Below, piece after piece: positions 1 through 5,519 of a stretch of 8,063 nucleotides of DNA. Both the position numbers and the translations under genes were made by a program. The notes under the pieces were generated by a model. That model ran no database searches, had not been told where the DNA came from, and saw nothing but the letters and a program-made list of their open reading frames with translations. Source of the stretch: Deltaproteobacteria bacterium (GTDB lineage: Bacteria; Desulfobacterota; GWC2-55-46; UBA9637); contig JACRNK010000113.1 of assembly GCA_016234985.1 (NCBI GenBank), positions 1 to 8,063 of the forward strand. Direction: 5' to 3'. Each line of letters begins with the position of its first letter. Positions within the stretch are counted from its first letter, which is position 1.

Positions 1-1
1 T

Positions 2-370
2 ATGTACGAACTGACAATAATATCCGATTTTGCGGCAGCGCATAACCTGAGAGGCTATGAAGGCGAATGTGAAAACCTGCACGGCCACAACTGGAAGGTG
101 GAGGTTACGGTTGCAGGCAAGGGGTTGAATAAAATCGGGCTGGCAAAGGATTTCAAGGTTCTAAAGAGGATTCTGGAAGGCATATTGGAGGAACTGGATC
201 ATAAATATCTAAATGAAATTCCGCCGTTTGATAAAGAAAACCCATCGTCAGAGAATATTGCGCGGCATATATTTAAACAGTTCCAAAAGGGAATTAAAGG
301 CAAGGGCGTAAAGGCGGCAAAAGTTAAGGTGTGGGAATCGGATAGGGCTGCCGCAACATACTATGAGTAA
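2..370 (+). CDS. queD: 6-carboxy-5,6,7,8-tetrahydropterin synthase (QueD, PTPS family)
   Basis: Cytoplasmic zinc enzyme converting 7,8-dihydroneopterin triphosphate to 6-carboxytetrahydropterin, the second step towards preQ0 and queuosine. The 122-residue length is normal for the family. Visible residues: zinc ligands His14, His27 and His29, the last two in CENLHGHNW; the catalytic Cys23 four residues before HGH; the Asp66-His67 pair in LDHKYLNE; and the substrate-binding Glu112 in VWESDRAAA. The CxxxHGH spacing favours the bacterial QueD type over eukaryotic-type pyruvoyl-tetrahydropterin synthase. The ATG at base 2 gives the usual MYELT-type N terminus, so the gene is probably complete, but its ribosome site lies outside the window. 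Its last 8 bases overlap the folE2 start, so the two are probably co-translated. The next gene makes its substrate. The family call is firm. The queuosine role is inferred, because queC and queE are not in view. Confidence 0.93.
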   Translation: MYELTIISDFAAAHNLRGYEGECENLHGHNWKVEVTVAGKGLNKIGLAKDFKVLKRILEGILEELDHKYLNEIPPFDKENPSSENIARHIFKQFQKGIKGKGVKAAKVKVWESDRAAATYYE

Positions 371-1214
371 AAAAATGAGCCGGAAGTCAAAAGTCAAAAG
401 CCTGCCCCTGCAAGCAGTAAGCAGGGGGCAGAAGAAAAAAATAACGGATGTTCAAAGTCAGCCTGACCACAGACAGATAGCCATAGACAAGGTCGGCGTC
501 AAGGACATCCGTTATCCGATTGTGGTGCTGGACAAGAAGAATAAGTTTCAGCCTACAATCGGCTCTGTGAATATGTATGTGGCCCGTCCTCATCATTTTA
601 AAGGCACGCACATGAGCAGGTTTGTGGAGATTTTGAACGAGCATAGGCGCGAAATTACGGTAAAGAATTTTCCTGAAATTCTGGCAAAGATGAAGGCAAG
701 GTTCAATGCAGAAACAGCGCACATGGAGGTGGAATTCCCTTATTTTATTGAAAAGGCGGCGCCTGTTTCAAAGGCAAAGGGTTTGATGGAATATAGATGC
801 AGGTTTGCGGGGTCGCTCAGCGCAAAAAAGGACTTTATCCTTGAAGTGATTGTGCCTGTTACAACGCTCTGCCCTTGCTCCAAAGAAATCAGCAGGCGGG
901 GGGCGCACAACCAGCGCGGGACAGTGAAGGTTGCGCTGAGGTTTCACGGCTTTGTCTGGATAGAAGACATAATAAAGGCAGTGGAAAATTCCGCATCAAG
1001 CCCAGTGTATTCGCTTTTAAAAAGGCCGGATGAAAAATTTGTTACGGAGCACGCCTATGACAATCCGCGGTTTGTGGAAGATGTTGTCCGGGAGATTGCA
1101 TCAAGGCTGAATAAGATAAAGGCCGTCACATGGTTCAGTATAGAGGCTGAAAACTGGGAGAGCATACACAACCACAGCGCATATGCGTATTTAGAAAGAA
1201 AGGCAAAGGGTTAG
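363..1214 (+). CDS. folE2: GTP cyclohydrolase FolE2 (type IB)
   Basis: Converts GTP to 7,8-dihydroneopterin triphosphate plus formate, the entry step for folate and for the queuosine branch served by the upstream queD. FolE2 is unrelated in sequence to FolE and is known to work with metals other than zinc. Signatures in order: DVQSQPDHRQIAIDKVG (29-45) with DIRYPI following; TTLCPCSKEISRRGAHNQRG (167-186) holding the catalytic Cys170 and His182; RPDEKFVTEHAYDNPRF (221-237); and ENWESIHNHSAYAY (263-276). At 283 residues it is slightly long, because about 27 basic residues precede the usual N terminus. That extension is encoded by tandem AAGTCAA units and a hairpin (see the repeat entry), so it looks acquired. 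ATG 363, overlapping the queD stop, is the chosen start; ATG 375 is possible. Neither has a good Shine-Dalgarno sequence, which suggests coupling to queD translation. Confidence 0.94.
   Translation: MSKKMSRKSKVKSLPLQAVSRGQKKKITDVQSQPDHRQIAIDKVGVKDIRYPIVVLDKKNKFQPTIGSVNMYVARPHHFKGTHMSRFVEILNEHRREITVKNFPEILAKMKARFNAETAHMEVEFPYFIEKAAPVSKAKGLMEYRCRFAGSLSAKKDFILEVIVPVTTLCPCSKEISRRGAHNQRGTVKVALRFHGFVWIEDIIKAVENSASSPVYSLLKRPDEKFVTEHAYDNPRFVEDVVREIASRLNKIKAVTWFSIEAENWESIHNHSAYAYLERKAKG
384..431 (+). repeat. Tandem AAGTCAA plus hairpin inside the folE2 5' end
   Basis: Two head-to-tail AAGTCAA units (384-397) are followed by an imperfect inverted repeat, CTGCCCCTGC (402-411) and GCAGGGGGCAG (421-431), with one bulged base and a 9-nt loop. 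The stretch lies in frame within the atypical N-terminal extension of FolE2, just before the conserved DVQSQPD block. It looks like a small palindromic element inserted at the gene's start. The bases are seen directly; the insertion is inferred from family alignment memory. Confidence 0.55.
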
Positions 1215-1328
1215 GGTCTTCAACAAAAACAGGGTCAGGTCTTTACTTTTGACATTTCACCAGTTCTTAATATTGGCTTATCCTTATTTTCTATGGTGTC
1301 AAAATCCTGCGGGCTGTGGCGAGGTGAG
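1215..1328. other. Convergent intergenic gap with an 8-bp inverted repeat
   Basis: This 114-bp gap separates folE2 from the end of the small minus-strand gene. TTTTGACA (1247-1254) and TGTCAAAA (1297-1304) form a perfect 8-bp inverted repeat around a 42-bp AT-rich interior. The left side, around GGTCAGGTCTTTACTTTTG, resembles sequence often seen near REP-associated tyrosine transposases; that resemblance is from memory only. No convincing GC-rich hairpin with a T tract is present, so I call no terminator for either gene. Confidence 0.35.
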
Positions 1329-1529
1329 CTATTCGGCAAAAACCTCGTCAAAGAACTTCTCTTTACTTAACAGTTTTTGCCATTCCCTGTGCCGCTTAAC
1401 ACTTTCCATTCGCTTTTTTATAGGGATATTGATAAAACGAAGGGCTTCTACAGGCCCTAATTCCTTGATAAGAGCCTCCATCCCTTTTTTTATTGCAAAT
1501 TCTTCGTCCATATATTTTACTGTTTTCAT
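1329..1529 (-). CDS. Small antitoxin-like partner of a PIN-domain protein
   Basis: A 66-residue charged protein, MKTVKYMDEEF through KFFDEVFAE, with predicted helices and no cysteine. It starts at ATG 1529, inside an ATGA overlap with the stop codon of the repaired PIN gene upstream. A strong AAAGGAGGGG ribosome site lies 7 nt before the ATG, so this start is preferred over the 15-codon-longer reading. The central part, AIKKGMEALIKELGPVEALRFINI, resembles small proteins that sit beside PIN-domain genes in many genomes (pattern IRRKGLEALxxxLGPxxxxRFLQ, from memory). By position, size and coupling it is probably the antitoxin or regulatory partner, binding the PIN protein or its promoter; this is inference. 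The order is toxin first, the reverse of typical vapBC. It remains intact although its partner is broken. Confidence 0.6.
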   Translation of the reverse strand: MKTVKYMDEEFAIKKGMEALIKELGPVEALRFINIPIKKRMESVKRHREWQKLLSKEKFFDEVFAE

Positions 1530-1977
1530 ATCAACCCCTCCTTTACGCAAAAAGCAACAGGATCGCCGCGCCATACTTTTATGTTGTGTTTACAGCATTT
1601 CTTAATTAATGAATCATCGCAACTGATAAATTGAGCGCCTGTCTCTTCTGCAAATGCAACATGCGCTGCATCTGCCACTCCAAATCCTGTCTTGACCAAT
1701 TCTTCAGCCCGTTCCGTTCCCTTGCCTTTGCTCTATTTGCTTTTATTGGTTTCCCCAGCTTTTCTAAAAGGGTTAAGAGTTCTACACGTTCAAAAATATC
1801 AGGAATGGCGTTCAATTCTTTAATATGAACCGGAGAGACGAGCAGTATATAGTCTCCTTGCTTTGCTTTTGATAATATGAGGTTAACTGCCTCGGTCTCT
1901 ATTCCTATTCTTATATAGCTCTGTTCGTCGAAAGGTCTGCTTAAAGCGCAAACATCAAGATATAAGGATATGGACAT
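1526..1977 (-). pseudogene. PIN-domain (VapC-like) RNase toxin, broken by a 5-bp tandem duplication
   Basis: PIN-domain proteins cut RNA with a quartet of acidic residues binding Mg/Mn. The reading starts at ATG 1977 with AGAGGA 9 nt upstream, giving MSISLYLDVCALSRPFDEQ, a typical PIN N terminus with Asp8; Glu54 lies in HIKELN. The open frame then runs into unrelated sequence and stops at 1606. Plus-strand bases 1710-1719 read CGTTC twice. Removing one copy restores a 148-residue protein continuing RERAEELVKTGFGVADAAHV, with Asp101, and then AQFISCDDSLIKK, with Asp119/Asp120. That frame ends in the ATGA overlap with the partner gene. The uncorrected product lacks the last acidic residues and should be inactive as a nuclease. 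A sequencing or assembly error is possible. The toxin role is inferred from domain and context; the target RNA is unknown. Confidence 0.8.
1535..1544 (-). promoter_or_regulatory. Strong Shine-Dalgarno for the small partner gene
   Basis: Read on the minus strand this is AAAGGAGGGG, 5 nt beyond its GGAGG core-to-start optimum at most (7 nt between GGAGG and ATG 1529). It lies inside the last codons of the PIN gene frame. It is much stronger than the toxin's own site, which would favour making more of the partner than of the toxin from one transcript. Confidence 0.7.
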
Positions 1978-2013
1978 TACATTACGTCCTCTATAGTGCA
2001 AATCTTTAAAATA

Positions 2014-2043
2014 ACAATATCAAAACTGTCTGATAAAAATCAA
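2014..2043 (-). promoter_or_regulatory. Candidate promoter for the PIN toxin/partner pair
   Basis: On the minus strand TTGATT (2043-2038) and TATTGT (2019-2014) are separated by 18 bp and lie about 37 bp before the PIN start. The surrounding 100 bp is AT-rich. The match to the sigma-70 consensus is only moderate, so this is weak evidence for separate transcription of the pair from the upstream phoH gene. Confidence 0.3.
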
Positions 2044-2080
2044 GGCATTTATAATAATAGAAGAAGGGACGCTTCGCCTT

Positions 2081-3337
2081 TCACAGCAGGTTTGCCGCAG
2101 TCTCTGCCAGCTCCGAACGTTCGCCTTTTGAAAGGGTCATATGTCCCGTAATTGTTTCATTCTTGAGCCGCTCTGCCACATAGGATAAGCCGTTGCTGGA
2201 GGAGTCTATGTAGGGATTGTCAATTTGATAAGGGTCTCCGGTTAGGACAATTTTGGTATTATCCCCTGCCCTGGTTATAATTGTCTTTATTTCATGCGGC
2301 GTAAGGTTCTGCGCCTCGTCAACAATCATGTATTGATTCGGAATACTCCTGCCTCTGATGTAAGTTAAAGGCTCAATCTGTAAAATTCCTTGCGTCATAA
2401 GCTCTCTGTAGCCGTGCTGTTTCCCCTTATGCTTTCTTTCACCGCCAAAAATCAGCTCCAGATTATCAAAAATCGGCTGCATCCACGGGGTAAGTTTTTC
2501 CTCCAACTCTCCAGGCAGATACCCTATGTCTTTCCCCAGCGGAAATATGGGGCGTGAAACAAGCAGCCTGATAAAAACCTCTTCATCAGCGGTCTTTTTT
2601 AAACCTGCGGCAATGGCAAGCAGTGTTTTCCCGGTGCCGGCCTTGCCGGCCAGAGAAACAAGTTTGACAGAGTCGTCAAGAAGAAGGCTCATGGCAAACC
2701 TTTGCTCTACATTCTTAGGATGAATTCCCCAGACTCCGTCCTTTGGAATATTAAGCGGCACAAGGATCCCCTTGTCCTTGTCAAATCTGGCCAATGCAGT
2801 ATGTTTCGGATTCCCCTCTTCAACGAGGATGACCCCTTCATGCGGATGCAAATCATTTGCAGGCGGTTTCAAGCTTGCATCGGCATAATAGCTGTCTATA
2901 ATATCCTTTGAAACCTGGAATGTCCTGAAACCTTGGTATAGCTCGCTTATCTCCACCTTATCCGATTCATAGTCTTTGGCAGTCAACCCCAGCGAATCCG
3001 CCTTTATCCTCAGGTTTGTGTCTTTTGTTACGAGGCAGACAGGCCTATCTCCGGTTTCTTTAAGTTCCATTGCAACAGAGAGGATTTGATTGTCAGCCTT
3101 ATTAAATATCAATTCTGACGGAAGTATACCTTTATAGAGCGGCCCCTGTGCCCTCAGCTTATCAAGCAGCCTGGAAACCTGTCTTGCATTGCGGCCTATC
3201 TCGTTCAGGTCTTTTTTAAACCTGTCAAGCTCCTCAATGGCAACCATAGGGATTACGATGTCATTATCCCCGAAGGCAAAAAGAGAATTCACATCGTGGA
3301 GAAGGACATTGGTGTCTAATACAAAGTATTTTTTCAT
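2081..3337 (-). CDS. PIN-PhoH fusion ATPase (PhoH family, YlaK-like)
   Basis: A 418-residue two-domain protein. The N-terminal PIN nuclease domain (about 1-130) shows FVLDTNVLLHD with Asp8, IPMVAIEELDRFKK with Glu35/Glu36, ADNQIL with Asp82 and VTKDTNLRIKA with Asp106, so the acidic site is complete. The C-terminal PhoH ATPase domain (about 205-418) has Walker A GKAGTGKT (231-238), Walker B YMIVDEAQN (336-343) and the motif LTGDPYQIDNPYID (365-378). The length is close to the usual 420-450. Related PIN-PhoH proteins have RNA helicase and RNase activity; the cellular substrate of this one is unknown. It starts 9 bp after the purH stop without a clear Shine-Dalgarno, so it probably depends on purH translation. 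It is unrelated in role to the second, smaller PIN gene downstream, as far as can be seen. Confidence 0.92.
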   Translation of the reverse strand: MKKYFVLDTNVLLHDVNSLFAFGDNDIVIPMVAIEELDRFKKDLNEIGRNARQVSRLLDKLRAQGPLYKGILPSELIFNKADNQILSVAMELKETGDRPVCLVTKDTNLRIKADSLGLTAKDYESDKVEISELYQGFRTFQVSKDIIDSYYADASLKPPANDLHPHEGVILVEEGNPKHTALARFDKDKGILVPLNIPKDGVWGIHPKNVEQRFAMSLLLDDSVKLVSLAGKAGTGKTLLAIAAGLKKTADEEVFIRLLVSRPIFPLGKDIGYLPGELEEKLTPWMQPIFDNLELIFGGERKHKGKQHGYRELMTQGILQIEPLTYIRGRSIPNQYMIVDEAQNLTPHEIKTIITRAGDNTKIVLTGDPYQIDNPYIDSSSNGLSYVAERLKNETITGHMTLSKGERSELAETAANLL

Positions 3338-3346
3338 AGTAGTATT

Positions 3347-4930
3347 TTAGTGTCTGAAATGCCTGATACCGGTGAACACCATAGCTATACCATGCTCATC
3401 AGCAGCCTTTATCACTTCCTCATCCTTTACAGAACCGCCTGGCTGGATAATGGCTGTAACCCCTGCCTCTGCTGCCTTGTCAACATTATCCCTGAACGGG
3501 AAAAATGCGTCTGACGCCATGACAGTCCCTTGGACATCCAAGCCTGCGTCCTTTGCCTTCATAATCCCGAGCCGCGTGGAATCAATGCGCGACATCTGGC
3601 CTGCGCCGATGCCGATGGTCTGTGTATTTTTTGCAAATATGATTGCATTGCTCTTTACATGCTTGCCTACATTCCATGCAAAGAGCAGGTCTTCAAGCTG
3701 CGCATCTGTGGGCTCCAGTTTTGTTACGGTTTTTAAGTCTTGGGCGCACTCTATATCCGCTGTCTGGACAAGCAGGCCGCCGTTGACTTTTTTTAAATCA
3801 TAGTTGGTGGGCAAAGCCCACCCTACAGTATGCGCTTTAAATTCCGGTATTTCAAGCAGTCTCAAATTTTTCTTATCTCTTAATATCTTAAGCGCATCCG
3901 CATCAAAACCCGGCGCTGCAATCGCCTCAAGAAAAAGCAAGCTCATCTCTTTTGCAGCTTCTGCGCCAACTTTTCTGTTGAGGGCAATAATGCCGCCGAA
4001 TGCAGACACCTTATCGCATGACAGGGCTTTTTCATAGGCATCTAAAAGGCTTTTCTTTGACATGGCAACGCCGCAGGGGTTGTTGTGCTTTATTATTACG
4101 CAGCCCGTCTCATGAAATTCCTTGGCAAGTTCAATGGCTGCATTCAAATCTAAAATATTGTTGAATGAAAGCTCTTTGCCGTGCAGTTGCTTTGCATTTG
4201 CTATGCAAGGCTCTTTTTTATCATGCAGAGTCTCCCTGTAAAATGCAGCCTGCTGATGAGGGTTTTCTCCGTATCTCAAATCCTGAACCTTTTCAACCTG
4301 CATGAAGAAGGTGTCGGAAAAATTTTTCTTCACAGCGCCATCTTCTACCTTGCCGAGATAATTGGATATTGCCCCGTCGTATCGCGCAGTAAGTTGGAAT
4401 ACCTTTTTGGCAAGCTCAAATCTGGTTTGCGGAGAAAGGCTGCCGCCGTTTTTTTTAATCTCATCAAGAATCTTTTGATAGTCTGAAGGGTCAACCACCA
4501 CAGCCACATCCTTGTGATTCTTGGCAGCAGCCCTGAGCATTGTGGGCCCGCCTATGTCTATATTCTCAATCGCATCTTCAAGTGAGCAGTCCTTTGCAAT
4601 CGTATCTTCAAACGCATATAGGTTTACAACCACCATGTCTATGGGCAGAATGCCGTGATCCTCCATCTGCTTTGCATGTTCAGCCTTTTCCCTCTGCCCC
4701 AATATGCCGCCGTGAATCTTGGGGTGAAGCGTTTTAAGCCTGCCGTCCAACATTTCGGGAAAACCCGTATAATTTGATATGCCGATAACAGGTATGCCCG
4801 CTTTCTTAAGAAGCTCGGCTGTTCCTCCTGTGGAGATTATTTCAATGCCAAGTTTTGACAACTCCTTGGCAAACGTCTCAATCCCGCCTTTGTCCGTAAC
4901 GCTGATAATGGCCCTTCTGATCTTTTTCAT
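3347..4930 (-). CDS. purH: Bifunctional AICAR transformylase / IMP cyclohydrolase
   Basis: Catalyses the last two steps of de novo purine synthesis: formyl transfer from 10-formyltetrahydrofolate to AICAR, then ring closure to IMP. The length, 527 residues, is normal. The N-terminal cyclohydrolase domain (about 1-195) shows ISTGGTAELLKKAGI (32-46) and LKTLHPKIHGGIL (65-77). The transformylase domain shows LRYGENPHQQAAFY (218-231), GKELSFNNILDLNAA (251-265), the catalytic Lys281-His282 in IIKHNNPCGVA, MASDAFFPFRD (471-481), IIQPGGSVKDEEVI (494-507) and the terminal GIRHFRH. Residues about 367-377 contain VGWALPTN, encoded by a palindromic repeat not expected in the family. ATG 4930 follows GGAGG with a long 12-nt spacer and AAGG closer in; this 32-bp start region is duplicated upstream at 5251-5282. 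It needs folate cofactors, whose synthesis starts with the nearby folE2 product. Confidence 0.96.
   Translation of the reverse strand: MKKIRRAIISVTDKGGIETFAKELSKLGIEIISTGGTAELLKKAGIPVIGISNYTGFPEMLDGRLKTLHPKIHGGILGQREKAEHAKQMEDHGILPIDMVVVNLYAFEDTIAKDCSLEDAIENIDIGGPTMLRAAAKNHKDVAVVVDPSDYQKILDEIKKNGGSLSPQTRFELAKKVFQLTARYDGAISNYLGKVEDGAVKKNFSDTFFMQVEKVQDLRYGENPHQQAAFYRETLHDKKEPCIANAKQLHGKELSFNNILDLNAAIELAKEFHETGCVIIKHNNPCGVAMSKKSLLDAYEKALSCDKVSAFGGIIALNRKVGAEAAKEMSLLFLEAIAAPGFDADALKILRDKKNLRLLEIPEFKAHTVGWALPTNYDLKKVNGGLLVQTADIECAQDLKTVTKLEPTDAQLEDLLFAWNVGKHVKSNAIIFAKNTQTIGIGAGQMSRIDSTRLGIMKAKDAGLDVQGTVMASDAFFPFRDNVDKAAEAGVTAIIQPGGSVKDEEVIKAADEHGIAMVFTGIRHFRH
3803..3828. repeat. Palindromic element inserted in frame within purH
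   Basis: The core GGTGGGCAAAGCCCACC (3806-3822) is a perfect 7-bp stem around AAA, flanked by CTAC on one side. It encodes residues V369-T375 (VGWALPT) of PurH. I recall this GTAGGGTGGGC...GCCCACC motif as a widespread intergenic repeat in bacteria. Here it falls between the conserved RLLEIPEF and DLKKVNGGLLVQ blocks, in a family-variable surface region. Confidence 0.75.
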
Positions 4931-4947
4931 GCCTTATTTAATCCTCC
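4916..4947. repeat. 32-bp direct repeat, copy 1 (covers purH ribosome site and first codons)
   Basis: Identical over 32 bp to 5251-5282. On the minus strand it runs from the GGAGG ribosome site through ATG 4930 to the fifth codon of purH. The two copies are 335 bp apart and enclose a 303-bp repeat-rich segment (4948-5250). Confidence 0.95.
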
Positions 4948-4956
4948 CCTTCTTCT

Positions 4957-4976
4957 CTCAAACATAAAAGTTTGAG
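4957..4976. repeat. Hairpin in the purH leader
   Basis: CTCAAAC (4957-4963) and GTTTGAG (4970-4976) form a perfect 7-bp stem with a 6-nt A-rich loop. It lies about 10 bases upstream of the purH ribosome site on the minus strand. No T tract follows on that strand, so it is not called a terminator. Confidence 0.5.
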
Positions 4977-5030
4977 TTACAGTAGCTCAAGGCTTTAGCC
5001 TTGAATAATGGACGCAGCCCTTCCTCTGAA

Positions 5031-5085
5031 CTGTGCGAAGCGATAATAACAAAAAGGCATGGATATGGCAAGAAGTGGATGATGG
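5031..5085. repeat. 55-bp direct repeat, copy 1
   Basis: Starts CTGTGCGAAGCGATAATAAC and ends TGGATGATGG. It matches 5465-5519 at 53 of 55 positions without gaps. Both copies are followed by an AGGGGCGA hairpin and then CCTGTTTTGG, so the real repeated unit is longer, with a changing hairpin core. Confidence 0.93.
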
Positions 5086-5097
5086 TAGTATGATGGT

Positions 5098-5130
5098 AGG
5101 GGCGAACCGATGTTGTATCGGCTCGCCCCT
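5098..5130. repeat. AGGGGCGA hairpin 1
   Basis: Outer stem AGGGGCGA (5098-5105) pairs with TCGCCCCT (5123-5130). After one mismatch, an inner stem CCGAT (5107-5111) pairs with ATCGG (5117-5121). It is the first of three hairpins in the window sharing the GGGCGA/TCGCCC outer stem but with different inner stems. Confidence 0.88.
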
Positions 5131-5169
5131 GTTTTGGTTTTGAGATGTCAAGGCTAAAGCCTTGAGCCA

Positions 5170-5248
5170 GTAGGTTGGGTTGGTTTTATCAACCCAACTA
5201 TTTCTTTGCAATGGATTGTTGGGTTTCGCTTTGCTCAACCCAACCTAC
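5170..5248. repeat. 79-bp element with 13-bp perfect terminal inverted repeats
   Basis: The ends are GTAGGTTGGGTTG (5170-5182) and CAACCCAACCTAC (5236-5248), exact reverse complements. Internally there are two hairpins: TTGGGTTG/CAACCCAA (5175-5197) and GTTGGGTT/AACCCAAC (5218-5244). No coding capacity is seen. This is MITE- or REP-like (BIME-style) structure. I recall the GTAGGTTGGGTT...AACCCAACCTAC motif as common in bacterial intergenic DNA. Confidence 0.85.
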
Positions 5249-5250
5249 AC

Positions 5251-5282
5251 TCTGATCTTTTTCATGCCTTATTTAATCCTCC
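5251..5282. repeat. 32-bp direct repeat, copy 2 (relict purH start, mini-ORF MKKIRV)
   Basis: Exact copy of 4916-4947. On the minus strand it carries GGAGG, the 12-nt spacer, ATG 5265 and the codons for MKKIR; it then reads V and the stop TAG (5247-5245), the stop falling in the neighbouring palindromic element. It looks like the original purH start, separated from the gene by the 303-bp insertion. Confidence 0.85.
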
Positions 5283-5304
5283 TATATTATATAGTGAAAG
5301 CAAT

Positions 5305-5332
5305 AATATAACTTGACATTTCTTTCTGTCAT
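5305..5332 (-). promoter_or_regulatory. Candidate purH promoter, with -35 box in a repeat terminus
   Basis: On the minus strand ATGACA (5332-5327) and TATATT (5310-5305) are 16 bp apart, each matching the sigma-70 consensus at 5 of 6 positions. The -35 hexamer is the terminus of the 82-bp CATTCCCG element. A transcript from here would carry the relict start and then a roughly 320-nt repeat-rich leader before purH. The assignment is tentative. Confidence 0.35.
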
Positions 5333-5408
5333 TCCCGAGATTTTTAATCGGGAATCCAGTATTAAAATCAAAAACATGGATGCCCGATAGAAACATTCGG
5401 GCATGACA
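5327..5408. repeat. 82-bp MITE-like element (CATTCCCG family)
   Basis: The ends TGTCATTCCCG and CGGGCATGACA are inverted and match at 10 of 11 positions. Two internal hairpins are present: ATTCCCGA/TCGGGAAT (5331-5354) and TGCCCGA/TCGGGCA (5381-5403). It has no open reading frame. It resembles the common CATTCCCG...CGGGAATCC repeat of proteobacterial genomes, as I recall it. Confidence 0.82.
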
Positions 5409-5418
5409 TAAATAGAGT

Positions 5419-5442
5419 AACGGCAGGCTCTTTATTGCCGTT
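5419..5442. repeat. Short hairpin between repeat elements
   Basis: AACGGCA (5419-5425) and TGCCGTT (5436-5442) form a perfect 7-bp stem with a 10-nt loop. No T tract follows directly, and no role can be assigned. Confidence 0.4.
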
Positions 5443-5464
5443 GCTATAGAATTGCCGATTTTTG

Positions 5465-5519
5465 CTGTGCGAAGCGATAATAACAAAAAGGCATGAATAT
5501 GGCAAGAATTGGATGATGG
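5465..5519. repeat. 55-bp direct repeat, copy 2
   Basis: Partner of 5031-5085, with two substitutions (G to A and G to T) and no gaps. It leads directly into an AGGGGCGA hairpin, whereas copy 1 has an extra 11-bp step (GATGGTAGTAT) before its hairpin. Confidence 0.93.

Larger units (their letters stand above)
4985..5167. repeat. Segment bounded by inverted copies of a palindromic repeat
   Basis: The palindrome TCAAGGCTTTAGCCTTGA lies at 4987-5004 and recurs as TCAAGGCTAAAGCCTTGA at 5148-5165. With flanking bases (GCTCAAGG on the left, CCTTGAGC on the right) the two copies are inverted relative to each other and match over about 20 bp. Between them lie the first 55-bp direct-repeat copy and a GGGGCGA hairpin. 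The segment could be a small composite element or simply two REP-like units landing close together. Confidence 0.75.

Noticed and set aside
387..722. Minus-strand open frame opposite folE2
   Set aside because: A shadow of the strongly conserved folE2 coding frame.
1249..1605. Plus-strand open frame of 118 codons opposite the small partner gene
   Set aside because: It is antisense to two minus-strand genes with clear family character and ribosome sites, has no ribosome site of its own, and its composition is not protein-like.
1606..1760. Programmed -1 frameshift in the PIN gene
   Set aside because: No slippery heptamer precedes the junction, and the exact 5-bp tandem duplication explains the frame change fully.
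5286..5291. Minus-strand TATAAT just before the relict purH start as a promoter -10
   Set aside because: Transcription would begin at or inside the ribosome site, and no acceptable -35 box lies 16-18 bp upstream.
5031..5519. CRISPR-like array from the 55-bp repeats
   Set aside because: Only two copies, 434 bp apart, with other repeat families between them and no cas genes.
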